Source: Alnus glutinosa
Lineage: Eukaryota; Streptophyta; Magnoliopsida; Fagales; Betulaceae
Length of the DNA stretch: 64,000 nt
Reading direction: 5' to 3'
Assembly: GCF_958979055.1 (NCBI RefSeq)
Contig: NC_084887.1
Span: 34,760,620 to 34,824,619 of the forward strand
Part shown: piece after piece, positions 1 to 13,000 of the stretch
Position numbering within the stretch: the first letter of the stretch is position 1
Layout of the letters: each line of letters starts with the position of its first letter
Translations under genes and position numbers: made by a program
The notes under the pieces: generated by a model
Databases searched by the model: none
Told to the model about the DNA's origin: nothing
Seen by the model: the letters and a program-made list of their open reading frames with translations, nothing else

Positions 1-453
1 TGAAACAATTTTACCCCTTGTCCATAAGAGACCGACTCTTCTCCATTTCAAATAAAATGGAGAGATTTGAAATGGAGATGATCCGTTTGCCTTTTAGAAA
101 ACCGATGCTTTGGAAGAAGATGAAAAGGGAGATGAGCTGCAGATGCACATTTTCATGTAGTATCTTTTAATATACATGTAAAGGAGAAAAGTATACAAGC
201 CTCTTTTGCTTTCTGAAAAAATTAAAAAAAAAAAATATAAAGTATACAGACAGCCCTTACAACAACTCAATCTGAGGTTGAGGAAACCTGCTTTAGAACA
301 ACCTTATTGATCACCCTCTCCTACTACAGTTCTTCTCATTCATCTCCAGTCAAACAATAACAATACTCTACTGTACAACAAACAACTCACGAAAAAAGCA
401 GAAAGAGATGGACACAAAATTTGGAAAAGAACCTTTGCTAATGAGACTGAAAA
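1..453. other. 3' flank of the glutaredoxin-like gene
   Basis: No coding region is seen. The minus-strand gene at 454-1800 ends here, so its 3' UTR should lie in roughly 150-453. Near the window edge (about 40-85) is an inverted repeat built on CTCCATTTCAA / TTGAAATGGAG. The same words occur at 25258-25310 inside an intron of the kinase gene, so this is probably the end of a small dispersed hairpin element cut by the window boundary. Confidence 0.4.
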
Positions 454-1800
454 CTAATAGCAGCAACATATGGGGCAGCGTATAAGCCCATTTTCATTGC
501 AATCAGGGCAACGTTGGAATCCATACTCACCATCCTCACCCCCTTCTCCTCCTCCTCCTCCTCCTCCTTCTTCTTCTTCTTCTTCTTCTTCTTTTTCTGC
601 TGCTTCTTCTGATTCTTCTTTTTCTTCATCACCTCCATAATAAATTTTACAACTACCGGAACAAGTCTCGCAAGGCACAAACCTTACATCCCCACAAGCC
701 TCACAAGCTGAACCAGCACCATGACCACCGTCATCCACTCTTTCGCAAAACTCTACCAACTTCTCGAGCTGCCCATCCTCGTGCAATAGCCGGATTTCTT
801 CAGCCCCGCCGATGTACTTTTCCCCCAGAAACACCCTCGGCAAGCCACCGCCACTAAACCCTTCTCCCATTAGCTCTTTCAGCTCCTCCTTGAACCCGGA
901 ATGCATTGACACGTCCCGCTCGTCGACTCGGATTCCAAGGCCTTTTATGATCACTCTCACATGGCAACAGTCCTCGAACGTCTTCCGCACACCTCGGAGG
1001 CTCGTGAAATACAAAACAACCTTATCCTTCCCGCATTTGTAGCCATTACTAACAGTACCGTCTACCTTCTTTTCATTGCCGGATTCTGCAATTACTTCTT
1101 GATGATGTTGTTTCTCATTGTCCAATGGCCGAAGATGAAATGGGTTATCGGATGGAAGCTCTTGGAGTGATTTTCTGAACGTAGAAATGACTTCGGGATC
1201 AAAGTCCGAAATTACAGGCTCGCCTTCGGCCATATGAAGCCACATAGGCTTAGGCGAGGCCGCGCCGTCCTCTTGAAACCTTGATTTCGGGCGATCGAAC
1301 GGATTCTGAATCGGATTTGGATTGCGAACGATATCAAAAGAAAAGCTCCTGAGATGAATTGGGGACCGGAGAGGACTAACGTCTTCAAGGCCTTCCATCA
1401 ATTCCCACGCATTGATGGTCTCGGGCTCTCCTGGTGGAGTTCTAATCGGCGTCTTCGGTATAATTTTCGGGATTTTCTCTTCGATCATGCTGGACCACGT
1501 CTTGGCTTCAATTAGGCCTATTGTGAATTCCTTACTTTTCTTCTTCTCGGTTTCATCGACATAGCCATTGTAGCAGCCATTACCTTCGTTGAGATCGTCG
1601 CCAACGTCGATGATCTTGTTGTTGGAATGGTTGATTTGGTTGAGCGAGCCCAACGTGGAGGAGGTGAGAGCGACGACATGGTAGCTGTCGCCGCGGCTCT
1701 CTGGTGGGTGGTGGACGTGCATAGAGTAGCTTCTGGGAACAGGGGAATAGTGGCTCTGGCAGTGCCGGCATCGCTTTTGCTTCGAGCTTGCGCAACCCAT
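454..1800 (-). CDS. glutaredoxin-like domain protein with lipid anchor and C-terminal Cys motifs (At5g39865/At3g28850 type)
   Basis: Uninterrupted 448-aa ORF, intronless like its relatives. The N-terminus MGCASSKQ has Gly2 and Cys3, a good N-myristoylation plus palmitoylation signal, so plasma-membrane attachment is likely. Residues about 120-140 carry the family motif TPPGEPETINAWELMEGLED. A glutaredoxin fold spans about 261-350, starting at VVLYFTSLRGVRKTFEDCC. The usual CPYC/CCxx active site is replaced by SLRG, so thiol-disulfide catalysis is doubtful and a scaffold or sensor role is more plausible. The C-terminus has CxxC pairs (C366/C369, C377/C380, C431/C434, C442/C445) resembling a DnaJ-type zinc site. 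A run of Glu then Gly (about 404-420), encoded by a trinucleotide repeat, separates the second and third pairs. The start is chosen because the anchor motif begins exactly at this ATG. Family assignment is strong; biochemical function is unknown. Confidence 0.9.
   Translation of the reverse strand: MGCASSKQKRCRHCQSHYSPVPRSYSMHVHHPPESRGDSYHVVALTSSTLGSLNQINHSNNKIIDVGDDLNEGNGCYNGYVDETEKKKSKEFTIGLIEAKTWSSMIEEKIPKIIPKTPIRTPPGEPETINAWELMEGLEDVSPLRSPIHLRSFSFDIVRNPNPIQNPFDRPKSRFQEDGAASPKPMWLHMAEGEPVISDFDPEVISTFRKSLQELPSDNPFHLRPLDNEKQHHQEVIAESGNEKKVDGTVSNGYKCGKDKVVLYFTSLRGVRKTFEDCCHVRVIIKGLGIRVDERDVSMHSGFKEELKELMGEGFSGGGLPRVFLGEKYIGGAEEIRLLHEDGQLEKLVEFCERVDDGGHGAGSACEACGDVRFVPCETCSGSCKIYYGGDEEKEESEEAAEKEEEEEEEEGGGGGGGEGGEDGEYGFQRCPDCNENGLIRCPICCCY
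541..597. repeat. TCC/TTC trinucleotide microsatellite inside the glutaredoxin-like CDS
   Basis: On the plus strand a CTC/TCC run passes into a TTC run. On the coding strand it reads GAA/GAG then GGA/GGT, giving a Glu block followed by a Gly block. The tract stays in frame, so length changes would alter only the spacing between the Cys pairs. Confidence 0.85.
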
Positions 1801-2860
1801 TAGCCGCGCAACACAAAATCAATCAAGATTTGATTGGAAAGAAAGCAAATGCCAAGAATTTGAACTAAAGAAGCGATTTTGAATGAATAGTATTATAATT
1901 GGGATTAGGAAATTAAACTAAAAAGAACATTCCCCGTGTGAATGAGCTGGATGGGTTGGGTTTTTTTTTTGTGCAGATTCGATGAATGAAAGCACAGCTT
2001 CCTGGAAATGAAGATCAAATTTCGAAAGAGAATAGAGAATTTTACAATGGATAATAAACCAAAATCTTTACCTTAATGTTGTCTATTTATAACGGACACG
2101 CGAGTAAATTAAAACTCGGCAGCTCAGAAAATACACATTTTGAAAGCAAATTCGAAACCGTCAAAGACCCAGTTTCGAATTTGGCTTCAATTAACTCCCA
2201 CCAATGGATCTTCAATGAAAAGAAACCAAATTGTATGATCCCACGAAATGCTCATGCAAAATTCAGAAGAACTGAAGAAGATAAAGGCGGAGAATTGAAG
2301 AAATGGGCTTCGGAGATATTGGATTCTCCAAAGACCCCCGTGAAATGATCAGAAAAGGCTGTCAATTCGAGAAGAGAAAAAGGAGAGTGAAATGGAATTC
2401 CAAAGTCAAAGAATGAGGGCGAATAACAAGAAGAAGAAAGACCGATTCACCACCTACACACCGTCTGATCCCACACGCTCTTTCTCTGTATCTCTCGTCT
2501 AGAGAAACAATCCAAATTCTAGTAGCGAGCAATGTATTTAATGTCATGCACTTGTGGCCAAACACAGAGAAAGAAAGAAAATGATTGGGCCTTTTCTTTT
2601 CTTTTCTTTTTTTGAGAGAGAAATACGAGAAAAGTGAGAGCTGAGAAGAGTGGGTCGTAGAATTCGGAGATTTTCCACACGAACGTGTTTGCACTGGCAC
2701 GAAGGAACCTCTTGTAGAGGTGCTTCACGGATGATCTCGGTACCACTCGCACCTTCTGCCGCGTGGAGACTGTGCGTGGCTTGTTTTAGGGATAGCTGTT
2801 GAGAGATAGTGCGGTACGGACCCACCGGTCGCCCTGTAAATTGCAAAGTTTGTTTTTTTT
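1801..2860 (-). promoter_or_regulatory. 5' flank / probable promoter and leader of the glutaredoxin-like gene
   Basis: Moderately GC-balanced sequence immediately upstream of the minus-strand start codon, clearly less AT-rich than the DNA beyond 2870. No second gene with convincing domains is visible. A 90-codon plus-strand ORF at 2076-2348 lacks any recognisable motif. A purine-rich tract lies at about 2600-2650. I cannot place the transcription start. Confidence 0.35.
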
Positions 2861-4680
2861 CTTATTAACGCGTGCTTCGCAATGCTTCCCAAGGCGCATG
2901 GGTGAAGCTTCCTACCGAAAGTATATTTTTATTTATTTATTATTATTATAATTATATAAAATAAAATAAAAAACATTTTATTTCTTCTAACTACTATTCT
3001 TATTGTTATATGTTTAATTTTACAGATTAAATAATGTATAATATTACGTTGTTATATTATTTAAAAGTTTTAAATGATATATGATGCTATATACACATTA
3101 CTGCATTACATACAACAAAATAAAATTTATAAAACAAATCGATCTGATCCTATTCAATTTGAATTTGCTATAGCTTAAGAAATAATAAGAATTGGATTAT
3201 ATTGTACAAAATGGAATATTGCAAATAAGTCAAATATGTATATGGAATCTCGTGATCGATTGTATAATTAGCTACCAATTAAGGGTCATTTGCATAAGAT
3301 GAGAAGTTAATTAGATGAGTTGTGATGTGTTCTCCGGCCTTTATTTGGAGAGACTCGTCAGACATCATGTTGGTTGCCTGGTTGGTTAATTAATGTTTGA
3401 TATGTTTCAATTAAATACGACTAATGAAGAGAAATAGGTGAGTAGCTCTAGACATTTCTTTAGGGTTGATGTTGGATATGTTTCTTTGTCATCTGACTTA
3501 ATTAATTTGGCACAAATGAGCAACATGAAAAGTTGTATGACTCACAGTACTGAAGGATCTACCAGTTTCTGATTAATCAATGAAGGTAATTAATTGAGTT
3601 TTTTTTAACTGTTATATTAATTGATGAGAAAACAAAAATAAAGTAACATTTTTTTTCCCTTTTTTTTTTTTTGGCTAAACAACCTGATATTAATTAGCAT
3701 TTAGACTTATCTGAAGAAAAATAGGATATGAGGAAAAGAAAAATTAAAGATTAATCGAGCTAAAAATAAAGAACATATTCTTCTTGAAGACTTAACTTTA
3801 AAAGTTAGCTATCATTAACTTTTAGTCATTTTTTTTTAAAAAAAATAAATAAATTAACTGAATTAATTGTTGAGGTTTCCTATGGGATACTAATTGACGA
3901 GATTTAAAAAAGTAATTAGATTTCAATATCATTTTGATTAAGAGTAATGTTATAAATTACATTTTTATCTCATAATTATTTAATAATATTGATGTGGTAG
4001 TCTCGACTCCCAACCAACATTTGGATTAATTTTTGTTAAATAAAATTGAAGGGTTTGTTGGAATTTTCACATTACAATTGTGGGATAAAAATGTTATATA
4101 TAGTAGTACTCTTGGAATTATACATGATGATATGTTACAAATAAATCAATATTGTTGTATGATTAGAATATATATATATAAGATTTAACCCATCAAATGG
4201 CAATTGTAAAAGATGAGAGGTCAAATAGATATATTGGGCGAGAATTGGATATGTCTCATTATGTAATGGTACTGCTGATCATGACATTTTCTTTTATTAT
4301 GTGGTTTTCGTGGAGTCCATTTTTTTTTTTTATAAGAATTGGTGGAGTCCAATTTGATTTGGGGTATGGGCGCTAGTCTGAGCCAGCCTAGCCTAGATAA
4401 TTAACAATGTTAGCTTAATTTCAACTTGATTGAACTCAAATTTGTTTTATTTTATTTTGTCCTGTTTTTGGTTTTGGCTTTGTTCTTTTGTTCTTTTTTT
4501 CTTTTCTTTTCTTTTCTTTTTTATTATTTTTTTTTCCTATATTGAAAGGAAAGAACTAGGGTGAAGTACTTTCATTCTTATTTTGCAGCCCTTTTAAGAG
4601 CCCCGTTTGAAATTTATTTTTTCCTCTCCTTTCCTTATTTTTACATCTCCCAAAAAATTCAACTTGAAAACATTCTTAAT
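2861..4680. other. AT-rich intergenic DNA
   Basis: No coding potential. It contains homopolymer A/T tracts, a short TA run near 4170 and one MITE (listed separately). A CTTTT/TTTTC pyrimidine tract lies at about 4480-4535. Confidence 0.6.
3941..4112. mobile_element. MITE, AGAGTAATGTTATA family, solitary copy
   Basis: Ends are AGAGTAATGTTATA on the left and TATATAGTAGTACTCT on the right, imperfect inverted repeats. The body contains a 'gatgtggtagtctc' word and a 'tgtgggataaaaatg' word. The same words recur in the MITE pairs at about 36.1-36.5, 42.9-43.3 and 61.5-62.3 kb, so this is a separate copy of the family found in the duplicated array. Confidence 0.6.
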
Positions 4681-5640
4681 TTTTTTTTTGAACAAATAGC
4701 ATTTGCTATTATATATTTCTTCAGATGAAAGTCCCAGGGCAAGGACCAAATACAAATAAAAGAGGTACAAGACCCCATCACCCTAAGCCAGAAAACCTGA
4801 CTTGGACAACAACCTAAAGCAATACAAAAATATTAAAAGGGCACCGATGGGCCACTCTTTACATTTCAACACAGACAACAAATAAAAAGAGGGCAGATTT
4901 AGCACCTAAGCCAACAAATAGTCCTGCAACATTTATGCAACACATAGGCTGACTGTGGAAAGAAAATAAAAAACAACAAAACACCCTAAGCAGAAAACCA
5001 AAACGGGACCAGAGTTGGGAAACGACTCTGCCGGTGACGGCGCGTGCAGGCCACGCGCCGCACAGCGGACCTCCTCTACAACAAAAAATTGCCGGAAGAC
5101 CCCCGAACCACCAAGAAACCACCCACTGCACCTTGGAAGACAAGTCGTGACCCACACACGCCGGATCAGGGAGTTACCTCCTTGGCGCGTGTAGGCCACG
5201 CGCCGAGCGTGGAGAGCCGGCACGACCGTGGCTGGAAGCTGCTGGACCAGAAGAGGCCGGTGATCCCTGTGGAAAGGCGCGTGCCTTGAGGAAGCCCACC
5301 AGAGAGAGCAGATCTGACTACAAAGAAAACCCAAAACAAATAGTCCAAGTCAGGAAAACTCTACTTGAGGAACCCAAAAAAATCACTCCCCAACCCAGAA
5401 TCGTGAAGTCTACTGCCAAGGGACAACAACCACCACCGGATCTAACTCGGGGGGAACAAACTCCACAACCCTAAAGGCTAGAAAATATCTAAACTCCACT
5501 GGATCTAACCAGGGAGGAACAAAAACCTCCCCTAAATGGCAAGGAAAACATCACCACCGGGGGAGAGAGGCGTAGAAACCTCCCCCCCGGAACACACCAA
5601 ATCTTAGGCTTGCTCTCTCTCTCTACTATGTAGTATTGTA
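4681..5640 (-). mobile_element. degenerate retroelement remnant, minus orientation (LINE-like 3' end)
   Basis: Starts on the plus strand with a T-run, which on the minus strand is a 3' A-tail. It is followed by about 900 bp of relatively GC-rich sequence (for example GGCCACGCGCC words at 5049 and 5198) that contrasts sharply with the surroundings. Frames are broken and no reverse-transcriptase motif is visible, so it is an untranslated or internally deleted element. Its layout resembles the remnant at 9281-10010. Class is inferred from the tail and layout only. Confidence 0.4.
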
Positions 5641-8600
5641 GTTACCAAAATAAAAAGGAAAGAAGAAAAAAATATCAACATTTTCTTATTACTTTTTAAA
5701 TAAAAAACTCGCTACAATACAATTTTTTTTTTTATTTTTTCATATAAATTATTTCAACTTTATGTCACATCAGTCCTATTTTTCAATCATCCAAAAAAAA
5801 ACCTTAAGGGCAGGAGAGGAATAAAAAATTTTCAAACGGGACCTAGGTAAGGTTAGACATGCAATTAACGATAGCTATGACACAATGATTTTTATTTTCG
5901 ATCTAAAAAATACAAACATTTTAACCAACACCAAAAGTATTTTGATCTTTTAACATCAAAATTAAAAAATAGAAAAATATCCCCAAAAGTTCACTGATAG
6001 CTACGTAAATCATTCCATTTCACAGCAAGGACCGGAGATGGATGCATGAGTGCTGAGTGCTGAGTGCATGGGGATTTGCTCAGCTAATTATTACATAGGT
6101 ACGTGCGATCTAGCCATCCACATGATGGCATGTGGAGAAAGAACCCTTCTTTACGTCTTCCAATACAACCCTAGATAGTCCTTACAGTTACTTCAATTAT
6201 AGATACACCTGGATAGGAGGCAGTTCAATATGCTTAAAGGTACATGTACGGAGAGGTTGTCTACCAGTGCAGCACTTCTTCTTCTTCATTTTCTAAGCTT
6301 TTCGATCTAGAGGTTCAAAATATGCTTTAGAAATTTGCCATATATGATCTCGATCTGATCATATGAACAATTAGGTCAGTATGAAACTGTTATCATTTGT
6401 AAATATAGGGAATGGTGAGGAGGGAAATTAAGAGAAGGCATAAGTAGAGTCATGAAAGGAAGAAATAATAAAACATATGCTTTAAGGAAGGATTTGAAAC
6501 CGAATGAATATGTAATAATGAAAACTTATGTTGTCAATTATCTGCAGTACTAGTAGTTGGGATACATAATTTTGTTTAATTTGTTGACAACTACTTTAAT
6601 TAGTACTTTTACTGTCGATCTCCTACTAGTCATGACTCAATAATGATCATTTTGCCGAGGGATCGAGTCTGTCAATTTTTAAGGCCTAAACATCTTGAGA
6701 ATGTATCTGTTTGGTTTAACAATCTCAAAACGTATAGTTTAAAGGGCGCAATTAATGAAAGTACAATTTTAAACAAATACAATTACGCATATGATAAAAT
6801 ATTTAAAAGAACGTTGCTTCTGTCTTTGAATTTGTGGTTCAACTTTTAAAATCGTGCATTTTTAAAAGAGTTATGTTATGTACTAACTTTTTATCTGGAT
6901 TTCATCCACATTTTCAAACCGTTATTTTTTTTCAAACGGAATGTTTTTTGCAATTTTGTTTTAAAACAAATATTTTGACCTGCAAAATCGTGAGGCCAAA
7001 CGCACTTGAAAACCAGGATATAATTAACATCGACTTCTAATGCTATTGATAGGAGTCCCAAACCCTCAAAAGCCAAGTTCACTTGAATGTTACGTTTTTT
7101 CAAGTGGTTGTCATCGAACTTTGAATAATGCATGTCCATGCAAATCAAGAAATTAACTCATTTCCTAATAGAGAATTAGAAGATTCAAAAATGTCATTAG
7201 TGGGAAGGCTGTACAGTGCTCCATTGAGACTGCATATATGCATTGTCTCCGTGAGGTCGATTCAAAGCAGCCATGGCTGCTTTCACTAACGTGCATGACA
7301 CTCCCATTAAGCCCAAAACAGGGGAAATGGTCTCTCCAACAAACCCATCAATGCATATGATAAAACTTATTTGAAATGTGTAATTAATTAATTATAAGGA
7401 AACTAATATATAAAAACGATATGTACATGTTGACCACTTTTGTGGGCTTAGATGGAATTGAGATGGGTGTAAGGGAGAGTTAGTGGCTTCTTGGATGGAA
7501 TGTCTGTCTGCCTCTTTGCTTCTCATTTAATTTCATGACCTCCACTAACCTATGCTTTTTCTTCATTTTATATTCTTAGTTGCCTTGGAAATTTTTGGAA
7601 TCATGGGACACCCAGTTCGGCTATAAATCGCACGGTCCATGTTCTATAGTCAATCTAAACCTTGGGATCACAATCAAACAAGTTACAACATTAAATTGGT
7701 AGTCCCAATTAATCTTTGTGAATAATATATATATATATTAATAAGGATTGAATTAAGAGTTAGTTAGGACTATCACGTTAACATTATAGGATATTTATAA
7801 GATAAAAATATGGTATTTAGCATTATTCAATTTAGAAATTAACTATTTGCCATACAGAGAATGCTTGGAGTTGTTGTGTGATTCTTATAAATTCACTTGT
7901 CAATCCATATTTTGTTTGCTTATATGATAAGTGTTACGTAAACTATCGCAATAATATTTAAAGAACTTGTAGTAAAAATTGCAATATTCCTAATAGCATT
8001 CTTGCCATTTTGGACTGTATGCAAGTGATTTTGAAGTTAGTGTTACATTTAGGTTTCGTTTGTTTCTGTGTAAACTATTTTTTGAAAAATATTTTTTGTA
8101 TTTTTCAGTGTTATGTGTAATAAAAAATGATAGTCAAACTGAAAATATTTTTGGTTCGATAAAAAAAGCTTCTTTACTTTCAGAAAATGATTTCCACGCG
8201 TTTTTAAATTTCATAAGCCATTTTTCGAGTTTGAACTTCTCCTTTTTAAACCGCCGGACCTCCGACAGAGATTGCCAACCGTTTTCCGCTATCGCTCATT
8301 TTTCATACAAGCCAAACGCCGAAAAATATAAAGGAAATATTTCTGTAAAAGTATTTCTTAATGTTCGTTGCATTGTAAAAGAGAAACAATGTTGAAATAA
8401 GCTTCATATTATACAGAATTGCTCTATATCATACAGAAATCTTGCACTCCTACTGCCCTCTTGCATCATCAGCATCCTTTTCTAAATTCATAAATCATAA
8501 CAATGACAATATATACTTTGTTAATTTTGAGATTTCCTAACCTCATGAGTAGATAATGGGAAGTGGGTGGATATAAGTAGGGGTCATATGGACCTGAGCC

Positions 8601-9280
8601 CTCAAGAATAAAGTGTTTGAGAGCAGCCCACTTGAAAACTCATATCTGTTGTATGAAGGCTTTCAGTACTTAATCCCCTGAACATGTGGCCCAAGTCTAT
8701 ATTGGTCCAATTTTGAGACCTAACCCTGATCAATGACTCCAAATTAACACGTAAAAATAAGAAATTAAAGCACATATATTCCTTATTTTAAATCACTATT
8801 TATTCTAAAGTTTAAACCGATAATAAGGGGGATTTAATTATTTTGTTAATATTTTTAACACTCTTTTTTTCTTCTTCATGTGTGTGTCCAAACTTTTATT
8901 TAATAAGAGAGGCCCAATATATAAAATATTTAATTAAAATGAAAGGTGAATTGATAAGACATGGATAGAACCCAGAATTTCTACTCTAATAAATTAATAC
9001 CATATTAAATCACAAATTATTCTAAAGATTTAAACCGATAAAAAAGAGTTAATTAATATGTTATTTGGGTATAAGCTGAGTCAGAAGGAAGTTGAAGTGG
9101 AGGACCGACATTAATCTGGTCTTTTCCCCGGCCTGTAATGTTGGGCTGAAGTCTATTTCCAGATCTTTGAAGCCCAATTTGACTTCTTCAGAACCAGCAG
9201 ATCCAGCCCACCTTCTTCAGCCAAAGTTCAATTACAAAAGGCGCCAAAACAAAAGTCTCTTCTTTTTTCTTTTTTTCTTT
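5641..9280. other. AT-rich intergenic DNA with possible old MITEs
   Basis: No gene recognised. Two segments look like old elements of the common type whose ends carry CGTTTGTTT / CCAAACG words: about 6700-7020 (GTTTGGTTTAAC on the left, GGCCAAACGCAC on the right) and about 8048-8390 (TTTCGTTTGTTTCTGTG on the left, GCCAAACGCCG at about 8310). A degenerate dispersed repeat about 8815-9060 ('taaatcac.atttattctaaagtttaaaccgata') is partly repeated within itself. All are low confidence without alignment. Confidence 0.3.
7264..7283. repeat. perfect 20-bp palindrome
   Basis: AAAGCAGCCATGGCTGCTTT is its own reverse complement with no spacer. It stands alone in intergenic DNA and no terminal repeats of an element are visible next to it. 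Confidence 0.85.
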
Positions 9281-10010
9281 TTAAATAATAAAAAAAAAAT
9301 ACATCACCTACATTAAAGGAGAAAAGGGTTACAATTAAGCAACAACAATAACAAGTTTATAAAGGATGGACTCCTCAACAATAAACTCAAACCAAAGAAA
9401 CAATATTAAATATGTAATCAGCAAACAAGAAATGAGTGTTTTATGACCCCAAAGAGGTGGTAAATGTCTTGGTCCTCTATATCTTGGGCAAAAGAAAATG
9501 AATGGACTGTGTAAAACGATATAGGTGCCAAAACAGAGGAATATAGGGTCATGACCCTCAAGAGAGCCTTCCACCTTACCCAAACCTTTGCGAGGCTGAA
9601 ATTACAACAACCTCCGAGTGAAAGTTGAGGAGGAGAAAGCACCGTTGAAACCAGAACAAGGTCTATTGTCAATGAGTGAAACACTCCAGGAACAAAAGTC
9701 TCCACCATAGGATAAAACAACAAAAACCAGAGAGACAATTACCCATAAACAGGTAACACAGAAATACCCAATATCAACAAGCCACGACGGTGAAGAGTGG
9801 CAGCAAGAAGGCGCATGAAGGCTACACTCCAGCGAGTGAAGTCGACGCGCTGATGAGTGGTACTTAGATGGAGGATCGAAGCGGAACAATCGATGGAGAC
9901 GTTGGTTAAGTGTGTGACGAAGATGAGCAGATCTGGCTACGAAAGAACCAGATCTATGAAAGCCGTCCAAACTAAGGATGAGCAGATTGAAGACTCGAAG
10001 TCTCTACTTC
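9281..10010 (-). mobile_element. degenerate retroelement remnant, minus orientation
   Basis: T-rich start (9256-9300) followed by about 700 bp of higher-complexity sequence ending near AGCAGATCTGGCTACG at about 9926. The 4.7-5.6 kb remnant also has a similar AGCAGATCTGACTAC word (5308), which suggests that both are 3'/5'-end fusions of the same element family in minus orientation. Frames are open only in short stretches and encode nothing recognisable. Confidence 0.35.
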
Positions 10011-13000
10011 CCTTAGATTTTTCTTAAATTTAAGGAATCAAACTACTTTTTACTTCTCTATTCAAATAAATTCTACAATAACTTGCATTATCCTTGTCCT
10101 ATACCATTTAAATATTATTGCAAGTAAATGTTAGAGGAAAGAGAAAGTCATTTAAATATTCTTTCAAATAGAATGTTAGAGAAAAGAGAGAGAAAAGATA
10201 AATCTTTTTTTCATTTTTTTTTTATAAATTATTATTATTATTGTTATTATATATATATATAATGTTAAAGGAATTAAGTGTTATCTTAGATTTAAGCTAT
10301 CACTCTTGATTCTCTTGGTATTCTCTTAGTTTACGGAACATCGAGAATGTTTGTACTTTCATGGCATTTTCTATTTTTTTTTTAAAAAAAAAAATTATAC
10401 ATTTAAAGAATAGAACGAATTTTAAAAAACTGCTGTTAATGGTCTTACACATCAGATTAAATTAACTTTAGCTATGCCCCAAGATTTTATTGTAGGATTC
10501 CAAAAAGCATAGAATGCTCATTGAACTGCTCTGGAATGCTTTAGAGAGAGATATTTATATGACAAGGAATATGAAGTACAGATGAAGGAGCAATTTGCAA
10601 TTTCTGTCGTAGCTGATAGCTCACTCTTGGCTTTATGTGTGTGGTTAAATAATATGGTTCTGAAGTTGTAAAATATCTTCTAAGTTCATTTTTAGAGAGA
10701 CAAAGACTTCTTCAATAGTTGAACTATACACTATTTCCATGGACAATGTTCAAACTCTGCTGCTAAAGAAGATATTAATTTGGTCATGATCGAGTTGGCC
10801 AGCAATGGATATATGCTAATTATCCAATGTTATCAACCGGCTTAATTTGACAAGAATAAAATATTAATGTAGAAAAATAAGGATATTTGCCCTGGCTAAT
10901 TTTACATCATAGAAGGTTTTTCTATAAAACCCTAGATTTAGGAGGTCTTGACTAATCTATTTTTTATTTGATTTTCTCATCATCATAGGTCCTAAACCTT
11001 CTAATTCATCCAATTCATCCAATGATGTCCTAATTAACACTCCTTTTATTGTGTTTCTTCCTTACATCGGATTTAGATTGTGCATATTCGATTTCAGCCT
11101 TTTTCTGGTGATTGTTATTGGTTTCAAGTGGGGTTTTAGATAGGTTTGTCTTAATATGTATCGTTTTTGTTTCTTTATCTGCATTGTGCAGTCCTTTGAG
11201 AAGACAAAGTCATTTGTTTGACAAATTTCCTATATTTTATAATTATTTTTACATTGTTTTAGTTTGTTTTGAATATGTTGTTGGGGAGTCCACCCCATTT
11301 TCGTTTTTAGGACCACTCACTCCCTCTTTTTTTGGGATCAGAGTGGAAAAGATCCTTCCTATAACCCTTTCCTTATGCAATTAAAAAAAAAAAAAAATCT
11401 TTTTGCAAGAACTTGTTCACTTGATTCTACGTACATCAAAATTTTATTTTTTGGATTATCTTTCATATCTCATTCCAAGTACCTACAAATTCTACAGCTA
11501 CGGACGATCGGGGGAATAGTCGGTAGAATAGCTACGAAACATGATATTTTGGGGGATTGGCCCACCATTGATGCATTGATGCTTATCCAATAATGCCCCT
11601 TATATTACAGTGCAGATAGACTACAGGGACATCATATCTTTTGAATGATATTAACATTACTTGATTCTGCAGCAAACTTTAAGCACGTCCAAAATTTGTG
11701 TGTCTGTCCTTCTAACTTTTTTAGCAGACATAAAAGACGCTAAACGTTATAACTCCAAACTTTATTCAATCTAGCTAGTTGCTTCAGTTGTGATATTTAT
11801 GATATGCATTTTGAGTTGGATTTACTTTCAACTTCGGCGGGCAAGGAAATGGTGTCCAAGAGTTTAAGTACACAAGGTTAAACTTGTACTTAAGTCATGT
11901 ACGTGGGACACTTAGGATTATAACATATTAATTACCACATTTTTTATCTAATAGGTCGAACCCTTTTGTGACTCGAATCCGTGTAACGATCCACCACCAA
12001 TGATATTATATTGTTCGTTTTTTGCTCCATTAAACCAGACTTCCAAGGAGGTCACTCATGCATCCTGGTACTACTCTCGCATAAGCATACTTAACTGTGG
12101 AGTTTTGATAGATATGTTCATGGTCATTACGGCTTTGAAACGCATTGTGTCAAGAAAGGTGTTGATATTTATACATATATAAGCACATCTCTATTCTTAT
12201 ACTCAAGTGATGCGAGACGTCACAGTTTGGCTCTGATAGTAAATGGTACAAACATTGGGTACGTATAACTCACCTTTGAAAACCGGCTCATAAGAGAAGG
12301 GTATTCAAAAGATTACGTACACATGACTAAACTTGTATATAAGTCATGTGGGACACTTAAAATCATGACAATATTGGAGCTGAATTTAAGTCCCAGATGA
12401 ATTTGTTGATAAGGTGTAGCACAACTACTTCAGATAATTAACATTAAAATATTGCACGGTTGGAGAATAGAAGAACCGCTTACTATTAAAGAACTGTGTT
12501 TGTGGTTGAAGAATCCCCAAGAGGGAGAGAGAGGGAGGAAGAGAGCAGAGGCACATGGGAGCAGGAGGGCATGTGGAGAAGATTCAGAGGACTTTTCTTT
12601 AATACATTTTTGAGGTGAGCAGCAACAAGGAATAACATGGATCCACCCTATTCCAAAGGGGTACCCCCTAAACTTCCAATAAAGGCATGTGGAGGAGCTT
12701 TGTTGTAGGCCAGGCCAAGGCAATACATTGTAGGACCCGCACCTTAAAACATCCCATCCACCACCTCCCCCTCCACCACACAAAAATATGTGAATGGGGG
12801 GATGGTGGGTCTCTCAGTTCCTCTGTTTACACTTAGCACTAGAAAAGTGAAAGCAACAAATGATTTCTCCATCAATGGATAAATGACACATACCATCCCC
12901 ATACCTATTTCCAAATAAAGACCAGTCTGCTCCTCTTTCGAGAGGTGGAGAGGAAGGTCATTGTAAGGAATGGGAGAGGTGCCCTTCTATTTTGATTGAA

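Noticed and set aside
2076..2348. 90-codon plus-strand ORF upstream of the glutaredoxin-like gene
   Set aside because: No recognisable motif, no supporting context, and it lies in the probable leader/promoter of the opposite-strand gene.
12430..12783. 117-codon minus-strand ORF with a Gly-rich start
   Set aside because: Composition follows a purine-rich tract; no domain and no splice context. I also compared this segment with common plant microRNAs from memory and found no match.
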